Positions 10,264 to 24,373 of a stretch of 64,000 nucleotides of DNA are shown piece after piece (the first letter of the stretch is position 1; each line of letters begins with the position of its first letter). The notes beneath the pieces are model-generated. The model worked only from the letters and a program-made list of their open reading frames with translations, was not told the DNA's origin and ran no database searches. The stretch spans positions 48,410,474-48,474,473 of the forward strand of contig JASXTE010000003.1 in NCBI GenBank assembly GCA_030280995.1. The letters are read 5' to 3'. A program made the position numbers and the translations under genes. Origin of the DNA: Hemileia vastatrix. Its lineage: Eukaryota > Basidiomycota > Pucciniomycetes > Pucciniales > Zaghouaniaceae.

Positions 10264-11546
10264 GATATGTGATAAGTTAAAATTTGATGCTCTTAATTGT
10301 TATAGAATCTATCTTGTAACATCAAAAATCAAGAATTTTAATTTAACTATCATACTCAATTGAATTTATATAGTGTATAAGTACACATTACTGAATTATA
10401 TCTATCTTCATGCATATAAAGACATATAATTGTCTAAAAAAGTAAATTTACTACAATAGAAGTTACATTTATATTTTTTTATGATTTTAATTAACACATA
10501 CCTTATACAACTTAATTTATGAAATACATTCAACAAATAGGTAAATATAGACAATCTATAGTCTTTATCATTTTTTATAATAGGCTAGTGTTTTACATAT
10601 GAGCCCCTAACATGAAATATTTATTTTCCAATAAGCACAATAGTTTTAGAACATAACTTAATAAGAAAAAAGTGTTTAGGAGCCTATCAACATAGTTTTA
10701 AGACTTTACCCCTAAACTATTTCATATAGGCAAGGAGTCACTTATATATATACAATTGAAAATCTTATTTAATTAAAACATAATGTATGTAGGACTTAAC
10801 TTACTGAGTTGTTGTATGTGTGTATTTATAATATGGTTTAAGGTTTTAAAAAACATTGTGCAATACATTTTATAAAAACATGCTAGATGTATAAGATATC
10901 ACTCAAAAGAAGATATCAAGTCTTTAAATAATAAGTGAAACTAAAACCTAGACATAGTTATGTAGAAAACTAAATTTTAAAACTTTATATATTGATTTGA
11001 AAATGGTTAAATGAAATTGAGCATAATGCATAGATAAAATTAATATTCCTATATGTAAAAATATAGGTAGCCAAGTGGTTAGCTGCAACCATGACTGGCA
11101 CCAAAAACACTGCAGAACCCATGTTCAAACCCCAACAGCAGAATATTGTCAAAGTAAAAAAAGTCAGATTTATGGTGACTGAAGATGATAAGCCTATAAC
11201 CAATGTTACAGGCACAAAAAGAAACTATAATGAGATGGAAAACAAGGGGAAGGAAGTTAAGGATAATTGGATATTTAGGATAATCAGGAAAAGGAGAAAA
11301 GTTAAAATTGAGTTGATAACAAGAAGGGAAGCTATAGAAGGAGTTACAGGGCCAAATTAAGAGCTGTATTATCATTATTTCACATTATTTATTTAACTTT
11401 AAGTTTAAAAACAGATAAATATTAAAGTTTTAATTCTTTTTAAATATCATATATAGTTGAAGACTTGATAGTTCAACTATTTTACTCTTAGGACCAATCA
11501 CTTATTAATTGGTCACTTATTTTTTGATATATATCTGATGTACAAA
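10264..11546 (+). repeat. Satellite unit 9, class B with A-type start
   Basis: Begins like class A (45T, 65A) and continues as class B (530G, 541C, 553A, 773A). Second B-C-D trimer starts here. ORF 11091-11360. Confidence 0.97.
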
Positions 11547-12829
11547 GATATGTGATAAGTTAAAATTTTATGCTCTTAATTGTTATAGAATCTATCTTGT
11601 AACATCAAAAATCAAGAATTTTAATTTAACTATCATATTAAATTGAATTTATATAGTGTATAAGTACACATTACTGAATTATATCTATCTTCATGCATAT
11701 AAAGACATATAATTGTCTAAAAAAGTAAATTTACTACAATAGAAGTTACATTTATATTTTTTTATGATTTTAATTAACACATACCTTATACAACTTAATT
11801 TATGAAATACATTCAACAAATAGGTAAATATAGACAATCTATAGTCTTTATCATTTTTTATAATAGGCTAGTGTTTTACATATGAGCCCCTAACATGAAA
11901 TATTTATTTTCCAATAAGCACAATAGTTTTAGAACATAACTTAATAAGAAAAAAGTGTTTAGGAGCCTATCAACATAATTTTAAGACTTTACCCCTAAAC
12001 TATTTCATATAGGCAAGGAGTCACTTATATATATACAATTGAAAATCTTATTTAATTAAAACATAATGTATGTAGAACTTAACTTAGTGAGTTGTTGTGT
12101 GTGTGTATTTATAATATGGTTTAAGGTTTTAAAAAACATTGTGCAATACATTTTATAAAAACATGCTAGATGTATAAGATATCACTCAAAAGAAGATATC
12201 AAGTCTTTAAATAATAAGTGAAACTAAAACCTAGACATAGTTATGTAGAAAACTAAATTTTAAAACTTTATATATTGATTTGAAAATGGTTAAATGAAAT
12301 TGAGCATAATGCATAGATGAAATTAATATTCCTATATGTAAAAATATAGGTAGCCAAGTGGTTAGCTGCAACCATGACTGGCACCAAAAACACTGCAGAA
12401 CCCATGTTCAAACCCCAACAGCAGAATATTGTCAAAGTAAAAAAAGTCAGATTTATGGTGACTGAAGATGATAAGCCTATAACCAATGTTACAGGCACAA
12501 AAAGAAACTATAATGAGATGGAAAACAAGGGGAAGGAAGTTAAGGATAATTGGATATTTAGGATAATCAGGAAAAGGAGAAAAGTTAAAATTGAGTTGAT
12601 AACAAGAAGGGAAGCTATAGAAGGAGTTACAGGGCCAAATTAAGAGCGGTATTATCATTATTTCACATTATTTATTTAACTTTAAGTTTAAAAACAGATA
12701 AATATTAAAGTTTTAATTCTTTTTAAATATCATATATAGTTGAAGACTTGATAGTTCAACTATTTTACTCTTAGGACCAATCACTTATTAATTGGTCACT
12801 TATTTTTTGATATATATCTGATGTACAAA
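11547..12829 (+). repeat. Satellite unit 10, class C
   Basis: Same class C marks as unit 7 (23T, 92T, 94A, 432A, 1102G) but without the ORF change. ORF 12374-12643. Confidence 0.97.
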
Positions 12830-14111
12830 GATATGTGATAAGTTAAAATTTGATGCTCTTAATTGTTATAGAAGCTATCTTGTAACATCAAAAGTCAAGA
12901 ATTTTAATTTAACTATCATACTCAATTGAATTTATATAGTGTATAAGTACACATTACTGAATTATATCTATCTTCATGCATATAAAGACATATAATTGTC
13001 TAAAAAAGTAAATTTACTACAATAGAAGTTACATTTATATTTTTTTATGATTTTAATTAACACATACCTTATACAACTTAATTTATGAAATACATTCAAC
13101 AAATAGGTAAATATAGACAATCTATAGTCTTTATCATTTTTTATAATAGGCTAGTGTTTTACATATGAGCCCCTAACATGAAATATTTATTTTCCAATAA
13201 GCACAATAGTTTTAGAACATAACTTAATAAGAAAAAAGTGTTTAGGAGCCTATCAACATAGTTTTAAGACTTTACCCCTAAACTATTTCATATAGGCAAG
13301 GAGTCACTTATATATATACAATTGAAAATCTTATTTAATTAAAACATAATGTATGTTGGACTTAACTTAGTGAGTTGTTGTATGTGTGTATTTATAATAT
13401 GGTTTAAGGTTTTAAAAACATTATGCAATACATTTTATAAAAACATGCTAGATGTATAAGATATCACTCAAAAGAAGATATCAAGTCTTTAAATAATAAG
13501 TGAAACTAAAACCTAGACATTGTTATGTAGAAAACTAAATTTTAAAACTTTATATATTGATTTGAAAATGGTTAAATTAAATTGAGCATAATGCATACAT
13601 GAAATTAATCTTCCTATATGTAAAAATATAGGTAGCCAAGTGGTTAGCTGCAACCATGACTGGCACCAAAAACACTGCAGAACCCATGTTCAAACCCCAA
13701 CAGCAGAATATTGTCAAAGTAAAAAAAGTCAGATTTATGGTGACTGAAGATGATAAGCCTATAACCAATGTTACAGGCACAAAAAGAAACTATAATGAGA
13801 TGGAAAACAAGGGGAAGGAAGTTAAGGATAATTGGATATTTAGGATAATCAGGAAAAGGAGAAAAGTTAAAATTGAGTTGATAACAAGAAGGGAAGCTAT
13901 AGAAGGAGTTACAGGGCCAAATTAAGAGCTGTATTATCATTATTTCACATTATTTATTTAACTTTAAGTTTAAAAACAGATAAATATTAAAGTTTTAATT
14001 CTTTTTAAATATCATATATAGTTGAAGACATGATAGTTCAACTATTTTACTCTTAGGACCAATCACTTATTAATTGGTCACTTATTTTTTGATATATATC
14101 TGATGTACAAA
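12830..14111 (+). repeat. Satellite unit 11, class D, 1282 bp
   Basis: Class D as unit 8, but 482T and 782C. 1102T, 1202A. ORF 13656-13925. Confidence 0.97.
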
Positions 14112-15393
14112 GATATGTGATAAGTTAAAATTTGATGCTCTTAATTGTTATAGAATCTATCTTGTAACATCAAAAATCAAGAATTTTAATTTAACTATCA
14201 TACTCAATTGAATTTATATAGTGTATAAGTACACATTACTGAATTATATCTATCTTCATGCATATAAAGACATATAATTGTCTAAAAAAGTAAATTTACT
14301 ACAATAGAAGTTACATTTATATTTTTTTATGATTTTAATTAACACATACCTTATACAACTTAATTTATGAAATACATTCAACAAATAGGTAAATATAGAC
14401 AATCTATAGTCTTTATCATTTTTTATAATAGGCTAGTGTTTTACATATGAGCCCCTAACATGAAATATTTATTTTCCAATAAGCACAATAGTTTTAGAAC
14501 ATAACTTAATAAGAAAAAAGTGTTTAGGAGCCTATCAACATAGTTTTAAGACTTTACCCCTAAACTATTTCATATAGGCAAGGAGTCACTTATATATATA
14601 CAATTGAAAATCTTATTTAATTAAAACATAATGTATGTTGGACTTAACTTAGTGAGTTGTTGTATGTGTGTATTTATAATATGGTTTAAGGTTTTAAAAA
14701 CATTATGCAATACATTTTATAAAAACATGCTAGATGTATAAGATATCACTCAAAAGAAGATATCAAGTCTTTAAATAATAAGTGAAACTAAAACCTAGAC
14801 ATTGTTATGTAGAAAACTAAATTTTAAAACTTTATATATTGATTTGAAAATGGTTAAATTAAATTGAGCATAATGCATAGATGAAATTAATCTTCCTATA
14901 TGTAAAAATATAGGTAGCCAAGTGGTTAGCTGCAACCATGACTGGCACCAAAAACACTGCAGAACCCATGTTCAAACCCCAACAGCAGAATATTGTCAAA
15001 GTAAAAAAAGTCAGATTTATGGTGACTGAAGATGATAAGCCTATAACCAATGTTACAGGCACAAAAAGAAACTATAATGAGATGGAAAACAAGGGGAAGG
15101 AAGTTAAGGATAATTGGATATTTAGGATAATCAGGAAAAGGAGAAAAGTTAAAATTGAGTTGATAACAAGAAGGGAAGCTATAGAAGGAGTTACAGGGCC
15201 AAATTAAGAGAGGTATTATCATTATTTCACATTATTTATTTAACTTTAAGTTTAAAAACAGATAAATATTAAAGTTTTAATTCTTTTTAAATATCATATA
15301 TAGTTGAAGACTTGATAGTTCAACTATTTTACTCTTAGGACCAATCACTTTTTAATTGGTCACTTATTTTTTGATATATATCTGATGTACAAA
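14112..15393 (+). repeat. Satellite unit 12, class D variant, 1282 bp
   Basis: D-like from 528 to 782 (528T, 530G, A-run loss, 595A, 693T, 750T, 782C) but starts 45T, 65A and keeps 770G and 1202T. Ends with 1101A, 1102G and 1241T. ORF 14938-15207. Confidence 0.97.
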
Positions 15394-16675
15394 GATATGT
15401 GATAAGTTAAAATTTGATGCTCTTAATTGTTATAGAAGCTATCTTGTAACATCAAAAGTCAAGAATTTTAATTTAACTATCATACTCAATTGAATTTATA
15501 TAGTGTATAAGTACACATTACTGAATTATATCTATCTTCATGCATATAAAGACATATAATTGTCTAAAAAAGTAAATTTACTACAATAGAAGTTACATTT
15601 ATATTTTTTTATGATTTTAATTAACACATACCTTATACAACTTAATTTATGAAATACATTCAACAAATAGGTAAATATAGACAATCTATAGTCTTTATCA
15701 TTTTTTATAATAGGCTAGTGTTTTACATATGAGCCCCTAACATGAAATATTTATTTTCCAATAAGCACAATAGTTTTAGAACATAACTTAATAAGAAAAA
15801 AGTGTTTAGGAGCCTATCAACATAGTTTTAAGACTTTACCCCTAAACTATTTCATATAGGCAAGGAGTCACTTATATATATACAATTGAAAATCTTATTT
15901 AATTAAAACATAATGTATGTAGGACTTAACTTACTGAGTTGTTGTATGTGTGTATTTATAATATGGTTTAAGGTTTTAAAAAACATTGTGCAATACATTT
16001 TATAAAAACATGCTAGATGTATAAGATATCACTCAAAAGAAGATATCAAGTCTTTAAATAATAAGTGAAACTAAAACCTAGACATAGTTATGTAGAAAAC
16101 TAAATTTTAAAACTTTATATATTGATTTGAAAATGGTTAAATGAAATTGAGCATAATGCATAGATAAAATTAATATTCCTATATGTAAAAATATAGGTAG
16201 CCAAGTGGTTAGCTGCAACCATGACTGGCACCAAAAACACTGCAGAACCCATGTTCAAACCCCAACAGCAGAATATTGTCAAAGTAAAAAAAGTCAGATT
16301 TATGGTGACTGAAGATGATAAGCCTATAACCAATGTACAGGCACAAAAAGAAACTATAATGAGATGGAAAACAAGGGGAAGGAAGTTAAGGATAATTGGA
16401 TATTTAGGATAATCAGGAAAAGGAGAAAAGTTAAAATTGAGTTGATAACAAGAAGGGAAGCTATAGAAGGAGTTACAGGGCCAAATTAAGAGCTGTATTA
16501 TCATTATTTCACATTATTTATTTAACTTTAAGTTTAAAAACAGATAAATATTAAAGTTTTAATTCTTTTTAAATATCATATATAGTTGAAGACTTGATAG
16601 TTCAACTATTTTACTCTTAGGACCAATCACTTATTAATTGGTCACTTATTTTTTGATATATATCTGATGTACAAA
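15394..16675 (+). repeat. Satellite unit 13, class B, ORF broken, 1282 bp
   Basis: Class B marks. One T is lost in ORF codon 39, which is why the unit is 1 bp short. Confidence 0.97.
16221..16412 (+). pseudogene. Frameshifted copy of the 89-codon ORF (unit 13)
   Basis: One T of the TT in codon 39 is missing near 16336. The frame shifts and ends after 63 residues, losing the basic RKRRKVK cluster. On the other strand the two antisense ORFs become fused into one 129-codon frame (16115-16504). Loss of the frame in one of 50 near-identical copies is expected if the ORF has no protein function, though other copies could compensate. Confidence 0.5.
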
Positions 16676-17958
16676 GATATGTGATAAGTTAAAATTTGAT
16701 GCTCTTAATTGTTATAGAATCTATCTTGTAACATCAAAAATCAAGAATTTTAATTTAACTATCATACTCAATTGAATTTATATAGTGTATAAGTACACAT
16801 TACTGAATTATATCTATCTTCATGCATATAAAGACATATAATTGTCTAAAAAAGTAAATTTACTACAGTAGAAGTTATATTTATATTTTTTTATGATTTT
16901 AATTAACACATACCTTATACAACTTAATTTATGAAATACATTCAACAAATAGGTAAATATAGACAATCTATAGTCTTTATCATTTTTTATAATAGGCTAG
17001 TGTTTTACATATGAGCCCCTAACATGAAATATTTATTTTCCAATAAGCACAATAGTTTTAGAACATAACTTAATAAGAAAAAAGTGTTTAGGAGCCTATC
17101 AACATAGTTTTAAGACTTTACCCCTAAACTATTTCATATAGGCAAGGAGTCACTTATATATATACAATTGAAAATCTTATTTAATTAAAACATAATGTAT
17201 GTAGAACTTAACTTACTGAGTTGTTGTATGTGTGTATTTATAATATGGTTTAAGGTTTTAAAAAACATTGTGCAATACATTTTATAAAAACATGCTAGAT
17301 GTATAAGATATCACTCAAAAGAAGATATCAAGTCTTTAAATAATAAGTGAAACTAAAACCTAGACATAGTTATGTAGAAAACTAAATTTTAAAACTTTAT
17401 ATATTGATTTGAAAATGGTTAAATGAAATTGAGCATAATGCATAGATGAAATTAATATTCCTATATGTAAAAATATAGGTAGCCAAGTGGTTAGCTGCAA
17501 CCATGACTGGCACCAAAAACACTGCAGAACCCATGTTCAAACCCCAACAGCAGAATATTGTCAAAGTAAAAAAAGTCAGATTTATGGTGACTGAAGATGA
17601 TAAGCCTATAACCAATGTTACAGGCACAAAAAGAAACTATAATGAGATGGAAAACAAGGGGAAGGAAGTTAAGGATAATTGGATATTTAGGATAATCAGG
17701 AAAAGGAGAAAAGTTAAAATTGAGTTGATAACAAGAAGGGAAGCTATAGAAGGAGTTACAGGGCCAAATTAAGAGCTGTATTATCATTATTTCACATTAT
17801 TTATTTAACTTTAAGTTTAAAAACAGATAAATATTAAAGTTTTAATTCTTTTTAAATATCATATATAGTTGAAGACTTGATAGTTCAACTATTTTACTCT
17901 TAGGACCAATCACTTATTAATTGGTCACTTATTTTTTGATATATATCTGATGTACAAA
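16676..17958 (+). repeat. Satellite unit 14, class E
   Basis: Class E: 45T, 65A, 530A, 541C, 553A, 1102T. Also 193G and 203T. Starts an E-A-A' run. ORF 17503-17772. Confidence 0.97.
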
Positions 17959-19241
17959 GATATGTGATAAGTTAAAATTTGATGCTCTTAATTGTTATAG
18001 AATCTATCTTGTAACATCAAAAATCAAGAATTTTAATTTAACTATCATACTCAATTGAATTTATATAGTGTATAAGTACACATTACTGAATTATATCTAT
18101 CTTCATGCATATAAAGACATATAATTGTCTAAAAAAGTAAATTTACTACAATAGAAGTTACATTTATATTTTTTTATGATTTTAATTAACACATACCTTA
18201 TACAACTTAATTTATGAAATACATTCAACAAATAGGTAAATATAGACAATCTATAGTCTTTATCATTTTTTATAATAGGCTAGTGTTTTACATATGAGCC
18301 CCTAACATGAAATATTTATTTTCCAATAAGCACAATAGTTTTAGAACATAACTTAATAAGAAAAAAGTGTTTAGGAGCCTATCAACATAGTTTTAAGACT
18401 TTACCCCTAAACTATTTCATATAGGCAAGGAGTCACTTATATATATACAATTGAAAATCTTATTTAATTAAAACATAATGTATGTAGAACTTAACTTAGT
18501 GAGTTGTTGTGTGTGTGTATTTATAATATGGTTTAAGGTTTTAAAAAACATTGTGCAATACATTTTATAAAAACATGCTAGATGTATAAGATATCACTCA
18601 AAAGAAGATATCAAGTCTTTAAATAATAAGTGAAACTAAAACCTAGACATAGTTATGTAGAAAACTAAATTTTAAAACTTTATATATTGATTTGAAAATG
18701 GTTAAATGAAATTGAGCATAATGCATAGATGAAATTAATATTCCTATATGTAAAAATATAGGTAGCCAAGTGGTTAGCTGCAACCATGACTGGCACCAAA
18801 AACACTGCAGAACCCATGTTCAAACCCCAACAGCAGAATATTGTCAAAGTAAAAAAAGTCAGATTTATGGTGACTGAAGATGATAAGCCTATAACCAATG
18901 TTACAGGCACAAAAAGAAACTATAATGAGATGGAAAACAAGGGGAAGGAAGTTAAGGATAATTGGATATTTAGGATAATCAGGAAAAGGAGAAAAGTTAA
19001 AATTGAGTTGATAACAAGAAGGGAAGCTATAGAAGGAGTTACAGGGCCAAATTAAGAGCTGTATTATCATTATTTCACATTATTTATTTAACTTTAAGTT
19101 TAAAAACAGATAAATATTAAAGTTTTAATTCTTTTTAAATATCATATATAGTTGAAGACTTGATAGTTCAACTATTTTACTCTTAGGACCAATCACTTAT
19201 TAATTGGTCACTTATTTTTTGATATATATCTGATGTACAAA
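17959..19241 (+). repeat. Satellite unit 15, class A
   Basis: Matches the reference at diagnostic sites. ORF 18786-19055. Confidence 0.97.
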
Positions 19242-20524
19242 GATATGTGATAAGTTAAAATTTGATGCTCTTAATTGTTATAGAATCTATCTTGTAACAT
19301 CAAAAATCAAGAATTTTAATTTAACTATCATACTCAATTGAATTTATATAGTGTATAAGTACACATTACTGAATTATATCTATCTTCATGCATATAAAGA
19401 CATATAATTGTCTAAAAAAGTAAATTTACTACAATAGAAGTTACATTTATATTTTTTTATGATTTTAATTAACACATACCTTATACAACTTAATTTATGA
19501 AATACATTCAACAAATAGGTAAATATAGACAATCTATAGTCTTTATCATTTTTTATAATAGGCTAGTGTTTTACATATGAGCCCCTAACATGAAATATTT
19601 ATTTTCCAATAAGCACAATAGTTTTAGAACATAACTTAATAAGAAAAAAGTGTTTAGGAGCCTATCAACATAGTTTTAAGACTTTACCCCTAAACTATTT
19701 CATATAGGCAAGGAGTCACTTATATATATACAATTGAAAATCTTATTTAATTAAAACATAATGTATGTAGAACTTAACTTAGTGAGTTGTTGTGTGTGTG
19801 TATTTATAATATGGTTTAAGGTTTTAAAAAACATTGTGCAATACATTTTATAAAAACATGCTAGATGTATAAGATATCACTCAAAAGAAGATATCAAGTC
19901 TTTAAATAATAAGTGAAACTAAAACCTAGACATAGTTATGTAGAAAACTAAATTTTAAAACTTTATATATTGATTTGAAAATGGTTAAATGAAATTGAGC
20001 ATAATGCATAGATGAAATTAATATTCCTATATATAAAAATATAGGTAGCCAAGTGGTTAGCTGCAACCATGACTGGCACCAAAAACACTGCAGAACCCAT
20101 GTTCAAACCCCAACAGCAGAATATTGTCAAAGTAAAAAAAGTCAGATTTATGGTGACTGAAGATGATAAGCCTATAACCAATGTTACAGGCACAAAAAGA
20201 AACTATAATGAGATGGAAAACAAGGGGAAGGAAGTTAAGGATAATTGGATATTTAGGATAATCAGGAAAAGGAGAAAAGTTAAAATTGAGTTGATAACAA
20301 GAAGGGAAGCTATAGAAGGAGTTACAGGGCCAAATTAAGAGCGGTATTATCATTATTTCACATTATTTATTTAACTTTAAGTTTAAAAACAGATAAATAT
20401 TAAAGTTTTAATTCTTTTTAAATATCATATATAGTTGAAGACTTGATAGTTCAACTATTTTACTCTTAGGACCAATCACTTATTAATTGGTCACTTATTT
20501 TTTGATATATATCTGATGTACAAA
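19242..20524 (+). repeat. Satellite unit 16, class A'
   Basis: 1102G. Private G to A at 20033 in the loop of the hairpin before the A box. ORF 20069-20338. Confidence 0.97.
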
Positions 20525-21807
20525 GATATGTGATAAGTTAAAATTTGATGCTCTTAATTGTTATAGAAGCTATCTTGTAACATCAAAAGTCAAGAATTTT
20601 AATTTAACTATCATACTCAATTGAATTTATATAGTGTATAAGTACACATTACTGAATTATATCTATCTTCATGCATATAAAGACATATAATTGTCTAAAA
20701 AAGTAAATTTACTACAATAGAAGTTACATTTATATTTTTTTATGATTTTAATTAACACATACCTTATACAACTTAATTTATGAAATACATTCAACAAATA
20801 GGTAAATATAGACAATCTATAGTCTTTATCATTTTTTATAATAGGCTAGTGTTTTACATATGAGCCCCTAACATGAAATATTTATTTTCCAATAAGCACA
20901 ATAGTTTTAGAACATAACTTAATAAGAAAAAAGTGTTTAGGAGCCTATCAACATAGTTTTAAGACTTTACCCCTAAACTATTTCATATAGGCAAGGAGTC
21001 ACTTATATATATACAATTGAAAATCTTATTTAATTAAAACATAATGTATGTAGGACTTAACTTACTGAGTTGTTGTATGTGTGTATTTATAATATGGTTT
21101 AAGGTTTTAAAAAACATTGTGCAATACATTTTATAAAAACATGCTAGATGTATAAGATATCACTCAAAAGAAGATATCAAGTCTTTAAATAATAAGTGAA
21201 ACTAAAACCTAGACATACTTATGTAGAAAACTAAATTTTAAAACTTTATATATTGATTTGAAAATGGTTAAATGAAATTGAGCATAATGCATAGATGAAA
21301 TTAATATTCCTATATGTAAAAATATAGGTAGCCAAGTGGTTAGCTGCAACCATGACTGGCACCAAAAACACTGCAGAACCCTTGTTCAAACCCCAACAGC
21401 AGAATATTGTCAAAGTAAAAAAAGTCAGATTTATGGTGACTGAAGATGATAAGCCTATAACCAATGTTACAGGCACAAAAAGAAACTATAATGAGATGGA
21501 AAACAAGGGGAAGGAAGTTAAGGATAATTGGATATTTAGGATAATCAGGAAAAGGAGAAAAGTTAAAATTGAGTTGATAACAAGAAGGGAAGCTATAGAA
21601 GGAGTTACAGGGCCAAATTAAGAGCTGTATTATCATTATTTCACATTATTTATTTAACTTTAAGTTTAAAAACAGATAAATATTAAAGTTTTAATTCTTT
21701 TTAAATATCATATATAGTTGAAGACTTGATAGTTCAACTATTTTACTCTTAGGACCAATCACTTATTAATTGGTCACTTATTTTTTGATATATATCTGAT
21801 GTACAAA
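20525..21807 (+). repeat. Satellite unit 17, class B'
   Basis: Class B': 45G, 65G, 530G, 541C, 553A, 694C, 773G. Private A to T at 21382 changes ORF residue M11 to L. ORF 21352-21621. Confidence 0.97.
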
Positions 21808-23090
21808 GATATGTGATAAGTTAAAATTTGATGCTCTTAATTGTTATAGAATCTATCTTGTAACATCAAAAATCAAGAATTTTAATTTAACTATCATACT
21901 CAATTGAATTTATATAGTGTATAAGTACACATTACTGAATTATATCTATCTTCATGCATATAAAGACATATAATTGTCTAAAAAAGTAAATTTACTACAA
22001 TAGAAGTTACATTTATATTTTTTTATGATTTTAATTAACACATACCTTATACAACTTAATTTATGAAATACATTCAACAAATAGGTAAATATAGACAATC
22101 TATAGTCTTTATCATTTTTTATAATAGGCTAGTGTTTTACATATGAGCCCCTAACATGAAATATTTATTTTCCAATAAGCACAATAGTTTTAGAACATAA
22201 CTTAATAAGAAAAAAGTGTTTAGGAGCCTATCAACATAGTTTTAAGACTTTACCCCTAAACTATTTCATATAGGCAAGGAGTCACTTATATATATACAAT
22301 TGAAAATCTTATTTAATTAAAACATAATGTATGTAGAACTTAACTTACTGAGTTGTTGTATGTGTGTATTTATAATATGGTTTAAGGTTTTAAAAAACAT
22401 TGTGCAATACATTTTATAAAAACATGCTAGATGTATAAGATATCACTCAAAAGAAGATATCAAGTCTTTAAATAATAAGTGAAACTAAAACCTAGACATA
22501 GTTATGTAGAAAACTAAATTTTAAAACTTTATATATTGATTTGAAAATGGTTAAATGAAATTGAGCATAATGCATAGATGAAATTAATATTCCTATATGT
22601 AAAAATATAGGTAGCCAAGTGGTTAGCTGCAACCATGACTGGCACCAAAAACACTGCAGAACCCATGTTCAAACCCCAACAGCAGAATATTGTCAAAGTA
22701 AAAAAAGTCAGATTTATGGTGACTGAAGATGATAAGCCTATAACCAATGTTACAGGCACAAAAAGAAACTATAATGAGATGGAAAACAAGGGGAAGGAAG
22801 TTAAGGATAATTGGATATTTAGGATAATCAGGAAAAGGAGAAAAGTTAAAATTGAGTTGATAACAAGAAGGGAAGCTATAGAAGGAGTTACAGGGCCAAA
22901 TTAAGAGCTGTATTATCATTATTTCACATTATTTATTTAACTTTAAGTTTAAAAACAGATAAATATTAAAGTTTTAATTCTTTTTAAATATCATATATAG
23001 TTGAAGACTTGATAGTTCAACTATTTTACTCTTAGGACCAATCACTTATTAATTGGTCACTTATTTTTTGATATATATCTGATGTACAAA
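21808..23090 (+). repeat. Satellite unit 18, class E
   Basis: Class E without the 193/203 changes. ORF 22635-22904. Confidence 0.97.
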
Positions 23091-24373
23091 GATATGTGAT
23101 AAGTTAAAATTTGATGCTCTTAATTGTTATAGAATCTATCTTGTAACATCAAAAATCAAGAATTTTAATTTAACTATCATACTCAATTGAATTTATATAG
23201 TGTATAAGTACACATTACTGAATTATATCTATCTTCATGCATATAAAGACATATAATTGTCTAAAAAAGTAAATTTACTACAATAGAAGTTACATTTATA
23301 TTTTTTTATGATTTTAATTAACACATACCTTATACAACTTAATTTATGAAATACATTCAACAAATAGGTAAATATAGACAATCTATAGTCTTTATCATTT
23401 TTTATAATAGGCTAGTGTTTTACATATGAGCCCCTAACATGAAATATTTATTTTCCAATAAGCACAATAGTTTTAGAACATAACTTAATAAGAAAAAAGT
23501 GTTTAGGAGCCTATCAACATAGTTTTAAGACTTTACCCCTAAACTATTTCATATAGGCAAGGAGTCACTTATATATATACAATTGAAAATCTTATTTAAT
23601 TAAAACATAATGTATGTAGAACTTAACTTAGTGAGTTGTTGTGTGTGTGTATTTATAATATGGTTTAAGGTTTTAAAAAACATTGTGCAATACATTTTAT
23701 AAAAACATGCTAGATGTATAAGATATCACTCAAAAGAAGATATCAAGTCTTTAAATAATAAGTGAAACTAAAACCTAGACATAATTATGTAGAAAACTAA
23801 ATTTTAAAACTTTATATATTGATTTGAAAATGGTTAAATGAAATTGAGCATAATGCATAGATGAAATTAATATTCCTATATGTAAAAATATAGGTAGCCA
23901 AGTGGTTAGCTGCAACCATGACTGGCACCAAAAACACTGCAGAACCCATGTTCAAACCCCAACAGCAGAATATTGTCAAAGTAAAAAAAGTCAGATTTAT
24001 GGTGACTGAAGATGATAAGCCTATAACCAATTTTACAGGCACAAAAAGAAACTATAATGAGATGGAAAACAAGGGGAAGGAAGTTAAGGATAATTGGATA
24101 TTTAGGATAATCAGGAAAAGGAGAAAAGTTAAAATTGAGTTGATAACAAGAAGGGAAGCTATAGAAGGAGTTACAGGGCCAAATTAAGAGCGGTATTATC
24201 ATTATTTCACATTATTTATTTAACTTTAAGTTTAAAAACAGATAAATATTAAAGTTTTAATTCTTTTTAAATATGATATATAGTTGAAGACTTGATAGTT
24301 CAACTATTTTACTCTTAGGACCAATCACTTTTTAATTGGTCACTTATTTTTTGATATATATCTGATGTACAAA
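23091..24373 (+). repeat. Satellite unit 19, class A' with several private changes
   Basis: 694A, 1102G, 1185G and 1241T. G to T at 24032 changes ORF residue V39 to F. Followed by 45T, 65A, an exception to the usual 1102G pairing. ORF 23918-24187. Confidence 0.97.
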
